A stretch of 64,000 nucleotides of DNA from Acinetobacter sp. ANC 7912. Its GTDB lineage: Bacteria; Pseudomonadota; Gammaproteobacteria; Pseudomonadales; Moraxellaceae. How positions within the stretch are numbered: the stretch's first letter is position 1; each line of letters starts with the position of its first letter. Under the pieces are notes generated by a model. The model was not told where the DNA came from. It ran no database searches and worked only from the letters and a program-made list of their open reading frames with translations. The position numbers and the translations under genes were made by a program. Location: positions 248,001-312,000 of the forward strand of contig NZ_CP156795.1 in the NCBI RefSeq assembly GCF_039862785.1, read 5' to 3'. Positions 18,630 to 28,696 of the stretch are shown piece by piece.

Positions 18630-19730
18630 TTGATTATTCGGCGTTATCTGGTCAAGCAAGTTGTATCGACATCCTTGGTTGTGATTGCCTTATTGACCTT
18701 GATCATGATGGGTGGTCGACTGATCAAGTACTTTGGGGTGGCAGCGCAAGGACGTCTGGATGCTAGCATCCTGTTTAGTATTATCGGCTACCGTTTGCCT
18801 GAGTTCCTGACCTTAATTTTACCACTTGGGTTCTTTATCGGGTTAATGCTGGTCTTTGGCCGGCTGTATGTCGATCATGAAATGGCTGTCTTAAATGGCA
18901 GTGGCGTGAGCCGTAACCAGCTAGCGCGTTTGCTAATTCCAATGACTGTGGTATTTCTGGCAGTTCAGGCTTTCCTGATGCTCTGGGCATCGCCGTGGGG
19001 GATCCGCCAGTTTGAGGCCCTAACCAATGAACAGGCTGTCCGGACCGGTTTTGACTTAGTAAGACCGAAGGAATTTATCTCTTCTGGACCTTATACCATT
19101 TATGCCGGGGATTTATCAGAAGACCGCAAAAATCTAAAAGATATCTTCTTCTACCAGCGCGCTGAAAAAGATGGTAAGCCAGATGTGATAATTCTGGCGC
19201 AGGAAGCAACTCGAGTCGAAGTCAAAGGTGATGCAGCCAATGTGGTAGATTTGGTGAATGGTCGCCGCTATGAAATCTTTGCCGGTACGCCAAAATATAC
19301 TCAGGCTGAATTTGAAACTTACCGTCTGCGTCTAGAAAATGATAGTGAAGCCAAATTCGCTAGCACTGAAGTGGAAGCCTTGCCAACCTCCCAGCTTTGG
19401 GATAACCGTAATGATCCAGTCGTCGCGAGTGAACTGGGTTGGCGGACATTTGTACCCTTTGCCATTGTAGTGGCTTTGATGCTGGCGAATGCCTTGTCTG
19501 AAGTGAGTCCGCGTCAGGGACGTTATTTAAAACTGTTCCCGGCCTTACTGATTTTTGCCAGCCTTATTGTCGCGTTAATGGCAGTGAAAACTCGGATCAG
19601 TAAAGGTGAAATGGAAATCTGGGTATATCCAATCGTACTGATTTTCTATGGGATTGCCGCAGCGCTGTTCGCCCGTAAACAGAACCTGGCACCGAAAATC
19701 AAGAAACAGATTCAACGAGTGAGGTCTTAA
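18630..19730 (+). CDS. lptF: Lipopolysaccharide/lipooligosaccharide export permease LptF
   Basis: A 366-residue inner-membrane permease of the LptB2FG transporter that extracts lipopolysaccharide or lipooligosaccharide from the membrane. About three N-terminal and three C-terminal helices surround a periplasmic beta-jellyroll domain (about residues 110-260). The family start IIRRYLVKQVVSTSL sits directly after a TTG codon at 18630, preceded by GGAAGA at good spacing; a longer in-frame extension overlaps the pepA region and has no family match. lptG follows after two bases. Confidence 0.93.
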   Translation: MIIRRYLVKQVVSTSLVVIALLTLIMMGGRLIKYFGVAAQGRLDASILFSIIGYRLPEFLTLILPLGFFIGLMLVFGRLYVDHEMAVLNGSGVSRNQLARLLIPMTVVFLAVQAFLMLWASPWGIRQFEALTNEQAVRTGFDLVRPKEFISSGPYTIYAGDLSEDRKNLKDIFFYQRAEKDGKPDVIILAQEATRVEVKGDAANVVDLVNGRRYEIFAGTPKYTQAEFETYRLRLENDSEAKFASTEVEALPTSQLWDNRNDPVVASELGWRTFVPFAIVVALMLANALSEVSPRQGRYLKLFPALLIFASLIVALMAVKTRISKGEMEIWVYPIVLIFYGIAAALFARKQNLAPKIKKQIQRVRS

Positions 19731-19732
19731 TC

Positions 19733-20803
19733 ATGCTGGCACGTCGTATTATTGCAAAACATGTGACCGGTACTACAGCACTCGCCATGCTCGGTGCAAC
19801 TGCAGTTTTGTCGGGCTTGCAAGTTTTATTCACTTACTTGGGTGAACTGGGGTCATTGAAAGAAGGTTATGGTGCCTGGGATGCCTTGAAATATGTGCTC
19901 TGGGGCGCACCGAATTATCTTTATGAAATCCTGCCGATCTCGGCCCTGATTGGAGCAGTACTTGGTTTGGGTACGCTGGCTTCTAACAGTGAATTGATCG
20001 TGATGCGTTCAGTTGGGGTCAGCTTGTGGCGTATCGTGGGCTGGGTGATCCGTTCGGCATTGTTATTGGTGATTCTGTCTTTTGCTTTAAGTGAATGGGT
20101 GATTCCATATACTAATGAGCAGGCCAAAGCGGTAAAAAGCTATAACAAGCCGGTGAAAATTGGTGAAGTGAAAGGCTACTGGACCCGTGAAGGTCAGCGC
20201 TTTATCTACATTGACTATGCCAACTCCAAAGGTGAGTTAAAGCACGTGCAGATGCTGGATTTTGATGATAATTACCGTCTGCGTGGTACCTTAAAAGCCG
20301 AGCAGGGTGATTTTGTCAAAGATGGCGCGTGGCAACTGCAAAAGACTCAGGAAGTGAATATTCTGCAAAATGATAATGCCACATTTGCAACACATCCTCA
20401 GCAGCCACTCGCTTTAGCCCTACAACCGAAATATGTGCATATGGTGACCATCGACCCGGAAGACCTGTCACCAAGCCAGCTGGTCAGCTTCATGAGCTAT
20501 ATGCATGAATATAGCCAGGTACCGAAAACCTATGAACTGGCCTTCTGGCAGAAAGTCGGCTCACCATTTGCCCTGATTGCCTTAGTGGTGATCGCCTGCT
20601 CATTTATCTTTGGACCGCTGCGTCAGCAATCCATGGGCTTCCGTCTGGTGATTGCATTATTTACAGGTCTGGGTTTCTTCTACCTGCAGGACTTCCTCGG
20701 TTACGCGAGTCTGGTCTATGCACCATCTCCAGCATGGTTTGTATTCATTCCAATCATCATCATGTTTGCTATTGGTGGCTACTTGCTGCAGCGGGCACGC
20801 TAA
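19733..20803 (+). CDS. lptG: Lipopolysaccharide/lipooligosaccharide export permease LptG
   Basis: A 356-residue partner of LptF in the LptB2FG complex. It starts MLARRIIAKHVTGTT, with membrane helices near residues 12-35, 60-85 and 97-117, a periplasmic domain, and three C-terminal helices (about residues 275-355). Same operon as lptF, separated by two bases. No terminator is seen in the 120 bases that follow. Confidence 0.95.
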   Translation: MLARRIIAKHVTGTTALAMLGATAVLSGLQVLFTYLGELGSLKEGYGAWDALKYVLWGAPNYLYEILPISALIGAVLGLGTLASNSELIVMRSVGVSLWRIVGWVIRSALLLVILSFALSEWVIPYTNEQAKAVKSYNKPVKIGEVKGYWTREGQRFIYIDYANSKGELKHVQMLDFDDNYRLRGTLKAEQGDFVKDGAWQLQKTQEVNILQNDNATFATHPQQPLALALQPKYVHMVTIDPEDLSPSQLVSFMSYMHEYSQVPKTYELAFWQKVGSPFALIALVVIACSFIFGPLRQQSMGFRLVIALFTGLGFFYLQDFLGYASLVYAPSPAWFVFIPIIIMFAIGGYLLQRAR

Positions 20804-20926
20804 ATAGCAGAATATGGAAGAAATCAATCGCAGTGAAAGGCTTAAGCCATAGTCTGATCATGGCCTCTCGCTGCAAAATTCGGTAAAATAACCTGATTAA
20901 TTCGTAAACGAACAAGAGTATTCATT

Positions 20927-22474
20927 ATGACGGATGCAACTGCTGGCAAAATCCCTCACGTATTGGTAATTATGGATGGTGTGGGTCATCGCGAAGCGGT
21001 CGAGGACAATGCGTTTCTAGCGGCTAAACGACCTAATTTAACTGCTATGCAGGAGAAGCATCCGCATGGTCTGATCTCAGGTTCTGGCGAAGATGTCGGT
21101 CTGCCTGATGGTCAGATGGGGAACTCTGAAGTGGGGCACATGAACTTAGGTGCCGGCCGTGTTCTGTACCAAGATTTCACCCGTATTACTAAAGATATCC
21201 GTACAGGTGCTTTCTTTGAGCATGAAGTTTTAGTTGATGCTGTTGAAAAAGCCAAAGCTGCGAATGGTGCAGTCCACATCATGGGTCTGCTGTCAGAAGG
21301 TGGTGTGCACTCTCACGAAGATCATATCGTAGCAATGGCGGAACTGGCACTGAAACGCGGTGCCAAAGTGTATCTGCATGCTTTCCTGGATGGTCGTGAT
21401 ACACCACCACGCAGTGCACAGCCTTCACTGGAAAAACTGGATGCAGTATTTGCTCAATATCCAGGTCAAGGCCGTATCGCAACGATGATCGGTCGTTACT
21501 TTGCCATGGATCGTGACAACCGTTGGGATCGTGTTGAACAAGCTTACCGTCTGTTGACTGAAGGTGAAGCAGTACGTACTGCAGTAACTGCAGTAGAAGG
21601 TCTGGAAGAGGCTTATGCGGCGGATGAGTCTGATGAATTCGTCAAGGCGACTCGAATTGGTGATGTGGCAGCGGTTCAGGATGGCGACAGTGTCGTATTC
21701 ATGAACTTCCGTGCGGATCGTGCTCGTGAATTGACTCGTGCATTCGTTGAAAAAGACTTTGCTAGTTTTGAACGTAAAGTGGTGCCAAACCTGTCAAAAT
21801 TCGTGATGCTGACCCGTTATCAGGCAACCATTGATGCGCCAGTAGCCTATATGCCAGAAGCACTGGTGAACTCAATCGGCGAATATCTGTCTAACTTGGG
21901 TAAAACCCAGTTGCGTATTGCAGAAACCGAGAAATATGCACATGTAACGTTCTTCTTTAGCGGCGGCCGTGAAGAAGAGTATCCAGGTGAAAAACGTATC
22001 CTGATTCCATCACCAAATGTGGCAACTTATGACCTGAAACCGGAAATGAGTGCTTATGAAGTGACGGATGAGCTGGTCGCTGCGATCAATTCTGGTGAGT
22101 TTGATCTATTAGTTGTGAACTATGCCAATGGTGACATGGTCGGGCATACCGGTGTATTCGACGCAGCAGTCAAAGCCGTTGAAGCGGTAGATACCTGCTT
22201 AGGCCGTGTTTATGAAGCTGTGATGGCGAAAAAAGGCCATATGCTGATTACTGCGGACCATGGTAATGTGGAGCAGATGCAGGATTATGAAAGTGGACAG
22301 GTGCATACCCAGCATACGACTGAACTGGTACCGTTCATCTATGTCGGTCCAACTTCAGCAACGATTGCAGAAGGTGGTGTACTGGCGGATGTTGCGCCAA
22401 CCTTGCTGAGTCTGATGAATCTGCCAATTCCTGCAGAAATGAAAGGTCGTAACCTGATCGAGCTAAAAGCTTAA
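20927..22474 (+). CDS. gpmI: 2,3-bisphosphoglycerate-independent phosphoglycerate mutase
   Basis: A 515-residue manganese-dependent enzyme that interconverts 3- and 2-phosphoglycerate. Alkaline-phosphatase-superfamily features are visible: [10 protein letters not shown] at the N-terminus, the catalytic serine block [19 protein letters not shown], and the C-terminal metal ligands in [11 protein letters not shown] and [10 protein letters not shown]. One difference is VGH where many relatives have WG in the first block. The upstream gap contains a perfect palindrome GGCTTAAGCC at 20839-20848. The S41 protease gene follows after 20 bases. Confidence 0.95.
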   Translation: MTDATAGKIPHVLVIMDGVGHREAVEDNAFLAAKRPNLTAMQEKHPHGLISGSGEDVGLPDGQMGNSEVGHMNLGAGRVLYQDFTRITKDIRTGAFFEHEVLVDAVEKAKAANGAVHIMGLLSEGGVHSHEDHIVAMAELALKRGAKVYLHAFLDGRDTPPRSAQPSLEKLDAVFAQYPGQGRIATMIGRYFAMDRDNRWDRVEQAYRLLTEGEAVRTAVTAVEGLEEAYAADESDEFVKATRIGDVAAVQDGDSVVFMNFRADRARELTRAFVEKDFASFERKVVPNLSKFVMLTRYQATIDAPVAYMPEALVNSIGEYLSNLGKTQLRIAETEKYAHVTFFFSGGREEEYPGEKRILIPSPNVATYDLKPEMSAYEVTDELVAAINSGEFDLLVVNYANGDMVGHTGVFDAAVKAVEAVDTCLGRVYEAVMAKKGHMLITADHGNVEQMQDYESGQVHTQHTTELVPFIYVGPTSATIAEGGVLADVAPTLLSLMNLPIPAEMKGRNLIELKA

Positions 22475-22494
22475 TTAAAATTTAAGGATAAAGA

Positions 22495-23670
22495 ATGGCA
22501 AGATCACAGCGGAAGTCTGTACTAATCGCGAGCTTATTAATGTGTTTGAGCCATTCGGCATGGAGTGCCAGGTCGGCGGATCTGGCATTCGATGATGATA
22601 TGGTCGTAGATCAGCAAACCTATAACGAAATTCCGGTGTCTTCGATTCAGGAATTCGTGCAGATTTATGGCATCGTCAAAGATAATTATATTGAAGACAA
22701 GAATGACGATGCACTATTTCAGCAGGCGATTAAAGGCCTGGTTGGCGGTTTAGACCGCTATTCCCGCTATCTTTCTCCTGAAGATTTTAAACAACTACGC
22801 CAATATACCGAAGGTGAGCTGGCCAGCATCGACTTTGACCTGAAATATAACCCACAGCTCAAGCAATGGGTGATTCAGGAATTGAATGAAGAGGCTGATT
22901 CTGCCCGTCAGGGTCTACGTAATGGCGTGACCGTATATAAAATTGATGATCAGGAACTGAGTTCACTGAATCATGAGCAGGTACGTCAGCTATTGAATGG
23001 TGCGATCGGTTCAACCCTAAGCTTACAGTTATCTCCGCAAAGTCAGGTATTTAATCTGGTTCGTAACACTAAAGTTGAAACTGAAATCAAATCTCAGCTG
23101 CATCATAATCAAGTGCTGGTGATTCAGGTCAAGGTGTTTCAGCAAGATACGGCCAATGAAATCAAACGGATTATTGACAGTTATGCCGGTTCGCGTTTAA
23201 AGGCAGTCTTGTTTGACCTGCGTAATAATCCAGGGGGCTTGCTGTCTGCTGCGGTTGAATCTGCAGACCTGTTTTTAAACCAAGGCATTATTGTTTCCAC
23301 CAAGAGCCGAGCTGAAGGCGATCAGCAGTTTCAGGCACTACCGGGCTTTGAATTTCAGAATCTAAAGGTGGGTATTCTGATCAATCACCGTTCTGCTTCC
23401 GCAGCAGAGGTCTTTACCGCAGCGCTAAAAGAGCATAAACGTGCCTGGGTAGTCGGTGAGAAAAGCTATGGTAAAGGTGTGGTGCAGAAGCTTTTTCCAC
23501 TGAGTAATGGTGCAGCTCTGCAGATGACGGTATCACAATACTTTACCCCGAATGGGCAAAGTATTGAGGGCTTGGGCGTACAACCCCATTTAAGCTATCC
23601 TTTAACGCTGGAAATGAAAGAAGACAGCTATGTGGATCATGTCACCGAGTTGCTGCTTCAGCAGAAATAG
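22495..23670 (+). CDS. S41 family carboxy-terminal processing protease
   Basis: A 391-residue periplasmic or membrane-attached protease with an N-terminal signal sequence (RKSVLIASLLMCLSHSAWSA). A degenerate PDZ region (about residues 105-180) is followed by the peptidase domain: DLRNNPGGLL, the catalytic serine in RSASAAEVF, and the lysine in GEKSYGKGVVQ. Family members trim the C-termini of exported proteins and regulate peptidoglycan hydrolases. A good ribosome site AAGGA precedes the ATG. It is likely co-transcribed with gpmI and ends only five bases from the convergent pilR gene, with no terminator between. Confidence 0.92.
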   Translation: MARSQRKSVLIASLLMCLSHSAWSARSADLAFDDDMVVDQQTYNEIPVSSIQEFVQIYGIVKDNYIEDKNDDALFQQAIKGLVGGLDRYSRYLSPEDFKQLRQYTEGELASIDFDLKYNPQLKQWVIQELNEEADSARQGLRNGVTVYKIDDQELSSLNHEQVRQLLNGAIGSTLSLQLSPQSQVFNLVRNTKVETEIKSQLHHNQVLVIQVKVFQQDTANEIKRIIDSYAGSRLKAVLFDLRNNPGGLLSAAVESADLFLNQGIIVSTKSRAEGDQQFQALPGFEFQNLKVGILINHRSASAAEVFTAALKEHKRAWVVGEKSYGKGVVQKLFPLSNGAALQMTVSQYFTPNGQSIEGLGVQPHLSYPLTLEMKEDSYVDHVTELLLQQK

Positions 23671-23675
23671 GCTGA

Positions 23676-25124
23676 TTATTCTTCCTCAGTGTCTAATCCA
23701 AACTTTTTCAAACGATAACGTAGCGAACGGAAGGACATACCGAGTTTTTTCGCTGCCAGCGTCCGGTTCCAGTGGGTCAGGTTCAGCGCATTCAGCAGGA
23801 TTTCCTTTTCGATTTTCTCCATATATAGTTCCAGTCCTTCTTCTGGAAGTTTTTTTGGAACGATAAAAGCATCAGAACCGTTGTGAGTATTGCTGTTCGA
23901 TTCAGACGTAGAGGCTAGAGTATTTTCAGGAGTGACAAAACTTTGCCGTAATGGCGCCGTTTGCAGGTGCTGAATATCGATAATGTCTTCATCGCTCAGG
24001 GTAATGGCGCGTTCGATAATATTGCGCAGTTCCCGCACATTGCCCGGGTAATATTGGGTTAGTAATAATTCTTTACTGCGTTCAGTCAGACGCTTGGCTG
24101 GAATTTGCCATTCCTGGCAGATTTTCTGGATAAAGTGTTCCGCCAGCAGAAGAATATCATTGCCGCGTTCACGCAATGGCGGCAGCACCAGATCCATGAC
24201 ATGAATCCGGAAGAACAAATCCTGACGGAATTTACCCTGTTGTACCAGTGCTTCTAAGTCCTGATGGCTGGCACTGATCACGCGGAAATCCACATCAATT
24301 TCGGTATCTGAACCGAGCGGGCGAATACGTTTTTCCTGTACTGCACGCAATAGTTTGACCTGCATACTCAGCGGTAGTTCGGCAATTTCATCTAAGAATA
24401 AACTGCCACCATGTGCAGACTGGATCAGGCCCTGTTTGTCCTGAGTCGCGCCAGTAAAGCTACCTTTCTTATGCCCGAACAGCTCGCTTTCCATCAGCTC
24501 GGTAGGAATCGCACCACAGTTAATCGCGATAAATGGACCTTCACTACGGTTACTGAGTCGATGTACCAGATTGGCAACGACTTCTTTACCGGTTCCTGAC
24601 TCACCAGTGATAAATACGGGTGCCTGAGAACGGGCGATTTTGCGTAAAGTCGCACGCAGTTGCTGAATCGGTTTGGACTGGCCGATCAGCATCTTGTATT
24701 CAAGCGTGTCTTCCTGATTGGAAGCATAATTGGCCGGTTTATTCAGTGCTTTCTGGATTAATTGTTCCAGATGTTTTTGATTGATCGGCTTGCTGACAAA
24801 GTCAAAAGCCCCGGCTTTCAGAGCAGCAATAGCAATATCCATATTGCCATAGGCAGTTAAGACGGCAACCGGCAGGGAAGGGTAATGTTCACTGATAAAA
24901 TCCAGCAATTGCAATCCATTGCCATCCGGTAAGTTTAGGTCGGTCAGACAGGCATCATACTGATGATCGGTCAAGCGTCTTTTGGCATCCTCAAGGCGAT
25001 GTGCGATGTGCGTGCGTATCCCCATACGCATCAGTGACATCTGCATCAAGGTACACAGATCTTCTTCGTCATCGACCAAAAGTACCAGTGGTTGTTGTTC
25101 CACAATTTTCCCCTTAAATTTCAA
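23676..25124 (-). CDS. pilR: Sigma-54-dependent response regulator PilR
   Basis: A 482-residue NtrC-class regulator. A receiver domain (about residues 12-125; phosphorylation Asp in ACLTDLNLPDGNG) is followed by an AAA+ sigma-54 activator domain with Walker A GESGTGKE, the sigma-54 contact loop GSFTGA (Ser in place of the commoner Ala) and GGSLFLDEIAELP, and a C-terminal Fis-type helix-turn-helix (NRTLAAKKLGMSFRSLRYRL). Paired with PilS, it activates type IV pilin transcription in Pseudomonas and Acinetobacter. Three bases separate it from pilS. Confidence 0.93.
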   Translation of the reverse strand: MKFKGKIVEQQPLVLLVDDEEDLCTLMQMSLMRMGIRTHIAHRLEDAKRRLTDHQYDACLTDLNLPDGNGLQLLDFISEHYPSLPVAVLTAYGNMDIAIAALKAGAFDFVSKPINQKHLEQLIQKALNKPANYASNQEDTLEYKMLIGQSKPIQQLRATLRKIARSQAPVFITGESGTGKEVVANLVHRLSNRSEGPFIAINCGAIPTELMESELFGHKKGSFTGATQDKQGLIQSAHGGSLFLDEIAELPLSMQVKLLRAVQEKRIRPLGSDTEIDVDFRVISASHQDLEALVQQGKFRQDLFFRIHVMDLVLPPLRERGNDILLLAEHFIQKICQEWQIPAKRLTERSKELLLTQYYPGNVRELRNIIERAITLSDEDIIDIQHLQTAPLRQSFVTPENTLASTSESNSNTHNGSDAFIVPKKLPEEGLELYMEKIEKEILLNALNLTHWNRTLAAKKLGMSFRSLRYRLKKFGLDTEEE

Positions 25125-25127
25125 AAA

Positions 25128-26693
25128 TTAAACAGTAATGCGCTGGCAGCTGATCCTGAAGCAAGCACCCTGTTCTTGTTGTATATAATTCAATTGTGCC
25201 TGATTGGCTTCACAGAAACTATGGGAGAGATAGAGCCCGAGTCCTGTGCCATTAATCGAGTTACTGAAAAACGGTTTAAATAATAAGCTTTGATCGGCTG
25301 GCGTCACGCCATCGCCAAAATCTCGTACATCAATCCAGACCTTATGCTCATAAGGATGTACCTTTAACTCAACTGGTCCTACAGTCGGGTCATTATGCCG
25401 TACTGCATTGCGTAACAGATTGATCAGCACCTGTCGCAGCTGGGCTTCATCAAACTGGATATCCAGACGCATGTCGATATTGAATTTAATGTGATCCGCA
25501 ATATCAGCCAGATCCTCATGTAGGCATTGCGGAATAAATTCATTGAGCTGAATCGGTACTGGGCGAGTTTCTTTATTTTTCACCATATTCAGCGTGTCTT
25601 CAATAATCCGGTTAATCCGGGTGGCCTGTTTGCTGATCATGCTGTGCAGGACTTCCTGCTGTTCCTGTTCTGAACCGGGCAACAGGTCATTGGCCTGCAC
25701 AATGGCAGCTAAAGGATTACGGATTTCATGCGCGATACTGGCAGAAAGTTGCCCCAATGCTGCCAGTTTAAGTTGCTGCACCTCTTGATTGATTTTTCGT
25801 GCATCCTGCAGCACCAGTAGCATAAGGGTCTGGTGTGGCACAATCAGTTTCTGGACTTGTACATGGATATTAAACCGGCTCTGCTGTGACTCAAACTGGA
25901 AACGCTCACCATTTTCCAGATTCTCAAAGCGGATCAGTTCAAACAGATCCGGCTGGAACTGGTACAGGGGGAACTTATCAAAGGAATAGGTATGTTCAAT
26001 CCCCAGCAAATGGCAGGCAGCAGGATTACTCAACACCACATGACAGTTTTCATCTAATACCAGATAACCCGTATCAATCTGTTCCAGAATATAGCGGTTA
26101 ATGTTCTGTAACCGGTACAGCTCCATGGACTGGGAGAAGTTCAGGTTTTCCAGAATCTGGAAACGCCGTACCGCAATCTGCCCGATGCCATAGACCACAC
26201 AGAACAGGAAAGCCAGAATGGCACTATTGCCGATATTGCCGAGTGAGGACAAAGTAAAGATGCTGACAATAAAATGTTGATAGGTGACACTGATCACCGC
26301 AATCAGGGTAATCACCAGTGCCTTTTGTGCATTCAGTAATATTGAAGCGGCAAAGATGGTGATGACAAACAGCATACTGAGATGCAGATTGGCCCCGCTG
26401 GTGGCGAGTGTCAGCAGGCTTAGGGCGCAGACATCAACAATAAAAATCGCAGTCAGCTGTTTGTGAATAAATTTCTTGACATATTTCAGCAGAAACAGCT
26501 GCCCCAGTGAAATCGCAATAAAACTGCTCAGCACATAATGATAGAGCTGAGGATGGGCTAGTTCGCTGTTATATTCCGGATAGGTCAGCAGAAAAATCAG
26601 CAGCAGGCCCGTGCTGATAATTAAGCGATATGCCGCATACCAGGTACCGAGCAGATACTGATTCAGCTCTGAATAAGAAGATCGCTGCGACAT
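25128..26693 (-). CDS. pilS: Sensor histidine kinase PilS
   Basis: A 521-residue inner-membrane kinase. Six hydrophobic segments occupy about residues 20-180, then a PAS-like region, the phospho-acceptor block ASIAHEIRNPLAAI and the ATPase domain with NLLRNAVRHN, DFGDGV and GTGLGLYLSHSF. In Pseudomonas PilS senses pilin in the membrane and controls PilR. The order pilS-pilR on one strand, nearly touching, supports the pairing. Confidence 0.93.
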   Translation of the reverse strand: MSQRSSYSELNQYLLGTWYAAYRLIISTGLLLIFLLTYPEYNSELAHPQLYHYVLSSFIAISLGQLFLLKYVKKFIHKQLTAIFIVDVCALSLLTLATSGANLHLSMLFVITIFAASILLNAQKALVITLIAVISVTYQHFIVSIFTLSSLGNIGNSAILAFLFCVVYGIGQIAVRRFQILENLNFSQSMELYRLQNINRYILEQIDTGYLVLDENCHVVLSNPAACHLLGIEHTYSFDKFPLYQFQPDLFELIRFENLENGERFQFESQQSRFNIHVQVQKLIVPHQTLMLLVLQDARKINQEVQQLKLAALGQLSASIAHEIRNPLAAIVQANDLLPGSEQEQQEVLHSMISKQATRINRIIEDTLNMVKNKETRPVPIQLNEFIPQCLHEDLADIADHIKFNIDMRLDIQFDEAQLRQVLINLLRNAVRHNDPTVGPVELKVHPYEHKVWIDVRDFGDGVTPADQSLLFKPFFSNSINGTGLGLYLSHSFCEANQAQLNYIQQEQGACFRISCQRITV

Positions 26694-26731
26694 ATAACCT
26701 TTTATTATTCTTTAAATTCAGGATATAAAAA

Positions 26732-27367
26732 TTATGGCTTGATCAGGCCATAACGCATGGCCAGATGGGTCAGTTTGACATCACTGTCAATATTGAGTTT
26801 TTCGAAAATCCTGTAACGGTAGGTATTTACGGTTTTTACACTGACAAACAGCTTATCCGCGATTTCCTGGGCACTGATACAGTTGACCACCATCATCGCC
26901 ACCTGCATTTCCCGTTCTGAGAGGGAGTCAAAAGGCGATTGCTGGGTATCGGAGAGATATGAGCTGGCGAGCTGTTCTGCAATGTCGGCACTAAAATATT
27001 TACCACCTTGCATCACTTTATTAATCGCGCGAACCATTTCGGTGACTGGTGCACCTTTGGTGATATAGCCTTTGGCACCGGCTTTAAGCAGCAGGGACGG
27101 GTAAGGCTCTTCGGCCAGACCACTGACAGCCACGACTTTGGTGTCTGGTGCTGTCTGTAACAGGCGACGGGTGGTTTCTACACCACCAATCCCCGGCATA
27201 TTTACATCGAGGAGCACGACATTTGGATGATGCTGACGTACGAGGGCGATCGCTTCCTCACCAGATTCAGCTTGTCCAATAACCTGAATCTCGGCGTGAT
27301 CCTCAAGCATTCTACAAATACCGGTCCGCACTAATTCATGGTCATCTACAACTAAAACTGTGATCAC
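26732..27367 (-). CDS. gacA: LuxR/FixJ-type response regulator, GacA/UvrY-like
   Basis: A 211-residue protein with a receiver domain (acceptor Asp54 in VVLLDVNMPG, Lys in GYITKGAP) and a C-terminal LuxR helix-turn-helix (LSEREMQVAMMVVN..SVKTVNTYRYRIFEKL). Length and sequence fit GacA/UvrY, which switches on small regulatory RNAs that titrate CsrA/RsmA. No kinase gene adjoins it except pilS, and cognate GacS genes are normally unlinked. The start lies 220 bases from the divergent pbpG. The symbol is by resemblance only. Confidence 0.82.
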   Translation of the reverse strand: MITVLVVDDHELVRTGICRMLEDHAEIQVIGQAESGEEAIALVRQHHPNVVLLDVNMPGIGGVETTRRLLQTAPDTKVVAVSGLAEEPYPSLLLKAGAKGYITKGAPVTEMVRAINKVMQGGKYFSADIAEQLASSYLSDTQQSPFDSLSEREMQVAMMVVNCISAQEIADKLFVSVKTVNTYRYRIFEKLNIDSDVKLTHLAMRYGLIKP

Positions 27368-27587
27368 GTATACTCTCCCTCAGATGAAAAATCATTTTTT
27401 TTGTTACACAACGCAAAATAAGCTTGCAATGAAACTACAAAATTAGCAATCCTAAAGACAGTTCATATAAAACCGTATTAGGCAGTGTAGAGATCAATAA
27501 TTGTTCTGCATTGTGGTAAATGTAATGTAAGCCATATTAGAGGTAATACGCAAATCAATCTTACCTCGTTAGTTGGGTGAAGGAATA

Positions 27588-28637
27588 GTGAAGAAAACAC
27601 ACAAGTCTTTGATGCATGTACTGGGTCTGTCGATTGCAGTCAGCACGAGTACGACGAGTTTTGCTGAAATCATCATGAATTCGTCAGCAGCGACTCCTCA
27701 GGCTAGCTTGAGCTGGTCTTCTGAACAGGCCAATCAGTTCCTGAATGATGGTGCGGATGCCGATGAGCCTTCTCCACTTGGCTCTACCACGGTTACCACC
27801 ACTATCCGTAGCCAGAATGGTCAGGCCGTTCAAGAACCGGCTAAAACCGTACAGATTCTGGATACGAAAACCTATAGTAGCCAGCCATCGGTGAATGCAC
27901 GTTCTGCCTTGGTAATGGATGCACAAACTGGTGAAGTGCTATATAGCAAGAACAGCAATAGGGCTGTGCCGATTGCCTCGATTACCAAGCTGATGACCGC
28001 GGTGGTGATTTCGGATGCCCGTCTGAACATGAATGAAAAAATCACCCTGCAACAAAGTGATTTTTCATGTGCAGGTTGTAAGAGCTCGAGCTCGACTTTA
28101 CGTGTCGGCGATACGATGAATCGTGCTGAAGCTTTATTATTTGCTTTAATGAAATCAGAAAACCCGGCCGCAGCAGCACTAGCACGAACCTATCCAGGTG
28201 GTCGGGCAGCATTTATTGCCAAGATGAATGCTAAGGCTAAAGCACTGGGCATGAATTCAACCCACTATATGGAATCTACCGGTCTGCATCCTGGTAACGT
28301 GTCTTCTGCACGTGACTTGGGTATTTTGGTAAATACTGCGTCTCAGTATGGTTTGATCCGTCAGTTCTCAACCACGGCGAGCTACGATTTCAACCTGGGC
28401 TACCGTGTATTGAAATCGAATAATACCAATTCGCTGGTGCGAAACGGTGGCTGGAACATCAACCTGTCTAAAACCGGTTATATCAATGAAGCAGGACGTT
28501 GCGTCGTCATGCATACTACCCTGAACAACCGTCCTGTAGTAGTCGTGGTATTAGGCGCAGATTCAACGGCTGCACGTACCAATGATGCGACCCGTCTGAT
28601 GACTTGGGTATCCAGCTTGCCTAAACAACGCGTTTAA
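27588..28637 (+). CDS. pbpG: D-alanyl-D-alanine endopeptidase (penicillin-binding protein 7/8)
   Basis: A 349-residue S11 peptidase that cuts peptide cross-links in peptidoglycan, acting in the periplasm. The N-terminus is a signal peptide (KKTHKSLMHVLGLSIAVSTS..FA). Active-site motifs are present: SITK (Ser-x-x-Lys), SEN and KTG (LSKTGYINEAG). A low-complexity linker of about 60 residues lies between the signal peptide and the catalytic domain. I chose the GTG at 27588 because AAGGA lies four bases upstream; an in-frame start five codons earlier lacks this support. Confidence 0.92.
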   Translation: MKKTHKSLMHVLGLSIAVSTSTTSFAEIIMNSSAATPQASLSWSSEQANQFLNDGADADEPSPLGSTTVTTTIRSQNGQAVQEPAKTVQILDTKTYSSQPSVNARSALVMDAQTGEVLYSKNSNRAVPIASITKLMTAVVISDARLNMNEKITLQQSDFSCAGCKSSSSTLRVGDTMNRAEALLFALMKSENPAAAALARTYPGGRAAFIAKMNAKAKALGMNSTHYMESTGLHPGNVSSARDLGILVNTASQYGLIRQFSTTASYDFNLGYRVLKSNNTNSLVRNGGWNINLSKTGYINEAGRCVVMHTTLNNRPVVVVVLGADSTAARTNDATRLMTWVSSLPKQRV

Positions 28638-28655
28638 TCTCTTTTAGGCGCATAT

Positions 28656-28685
28656 AAAAAAGCCCTGCAAATGCAGGGCTTTTTT
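28656..28685. terminator. Bidirectional terminator between pbpG and thrC
   Basis: A 14-bp stem AAAAAAGCCCTGCA/TGCAGGGCTTTTTT with a two-base loop between convergent genes. Confidence 0.93.
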
Positions 28686-28696
28686 AATTCTCTATC

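Noticed and set aside
20839-20848. Perfect palindrome GGCTTAAGCC before gpmI
   Set aside because: Ten bases are too short to call an operator without conservation.
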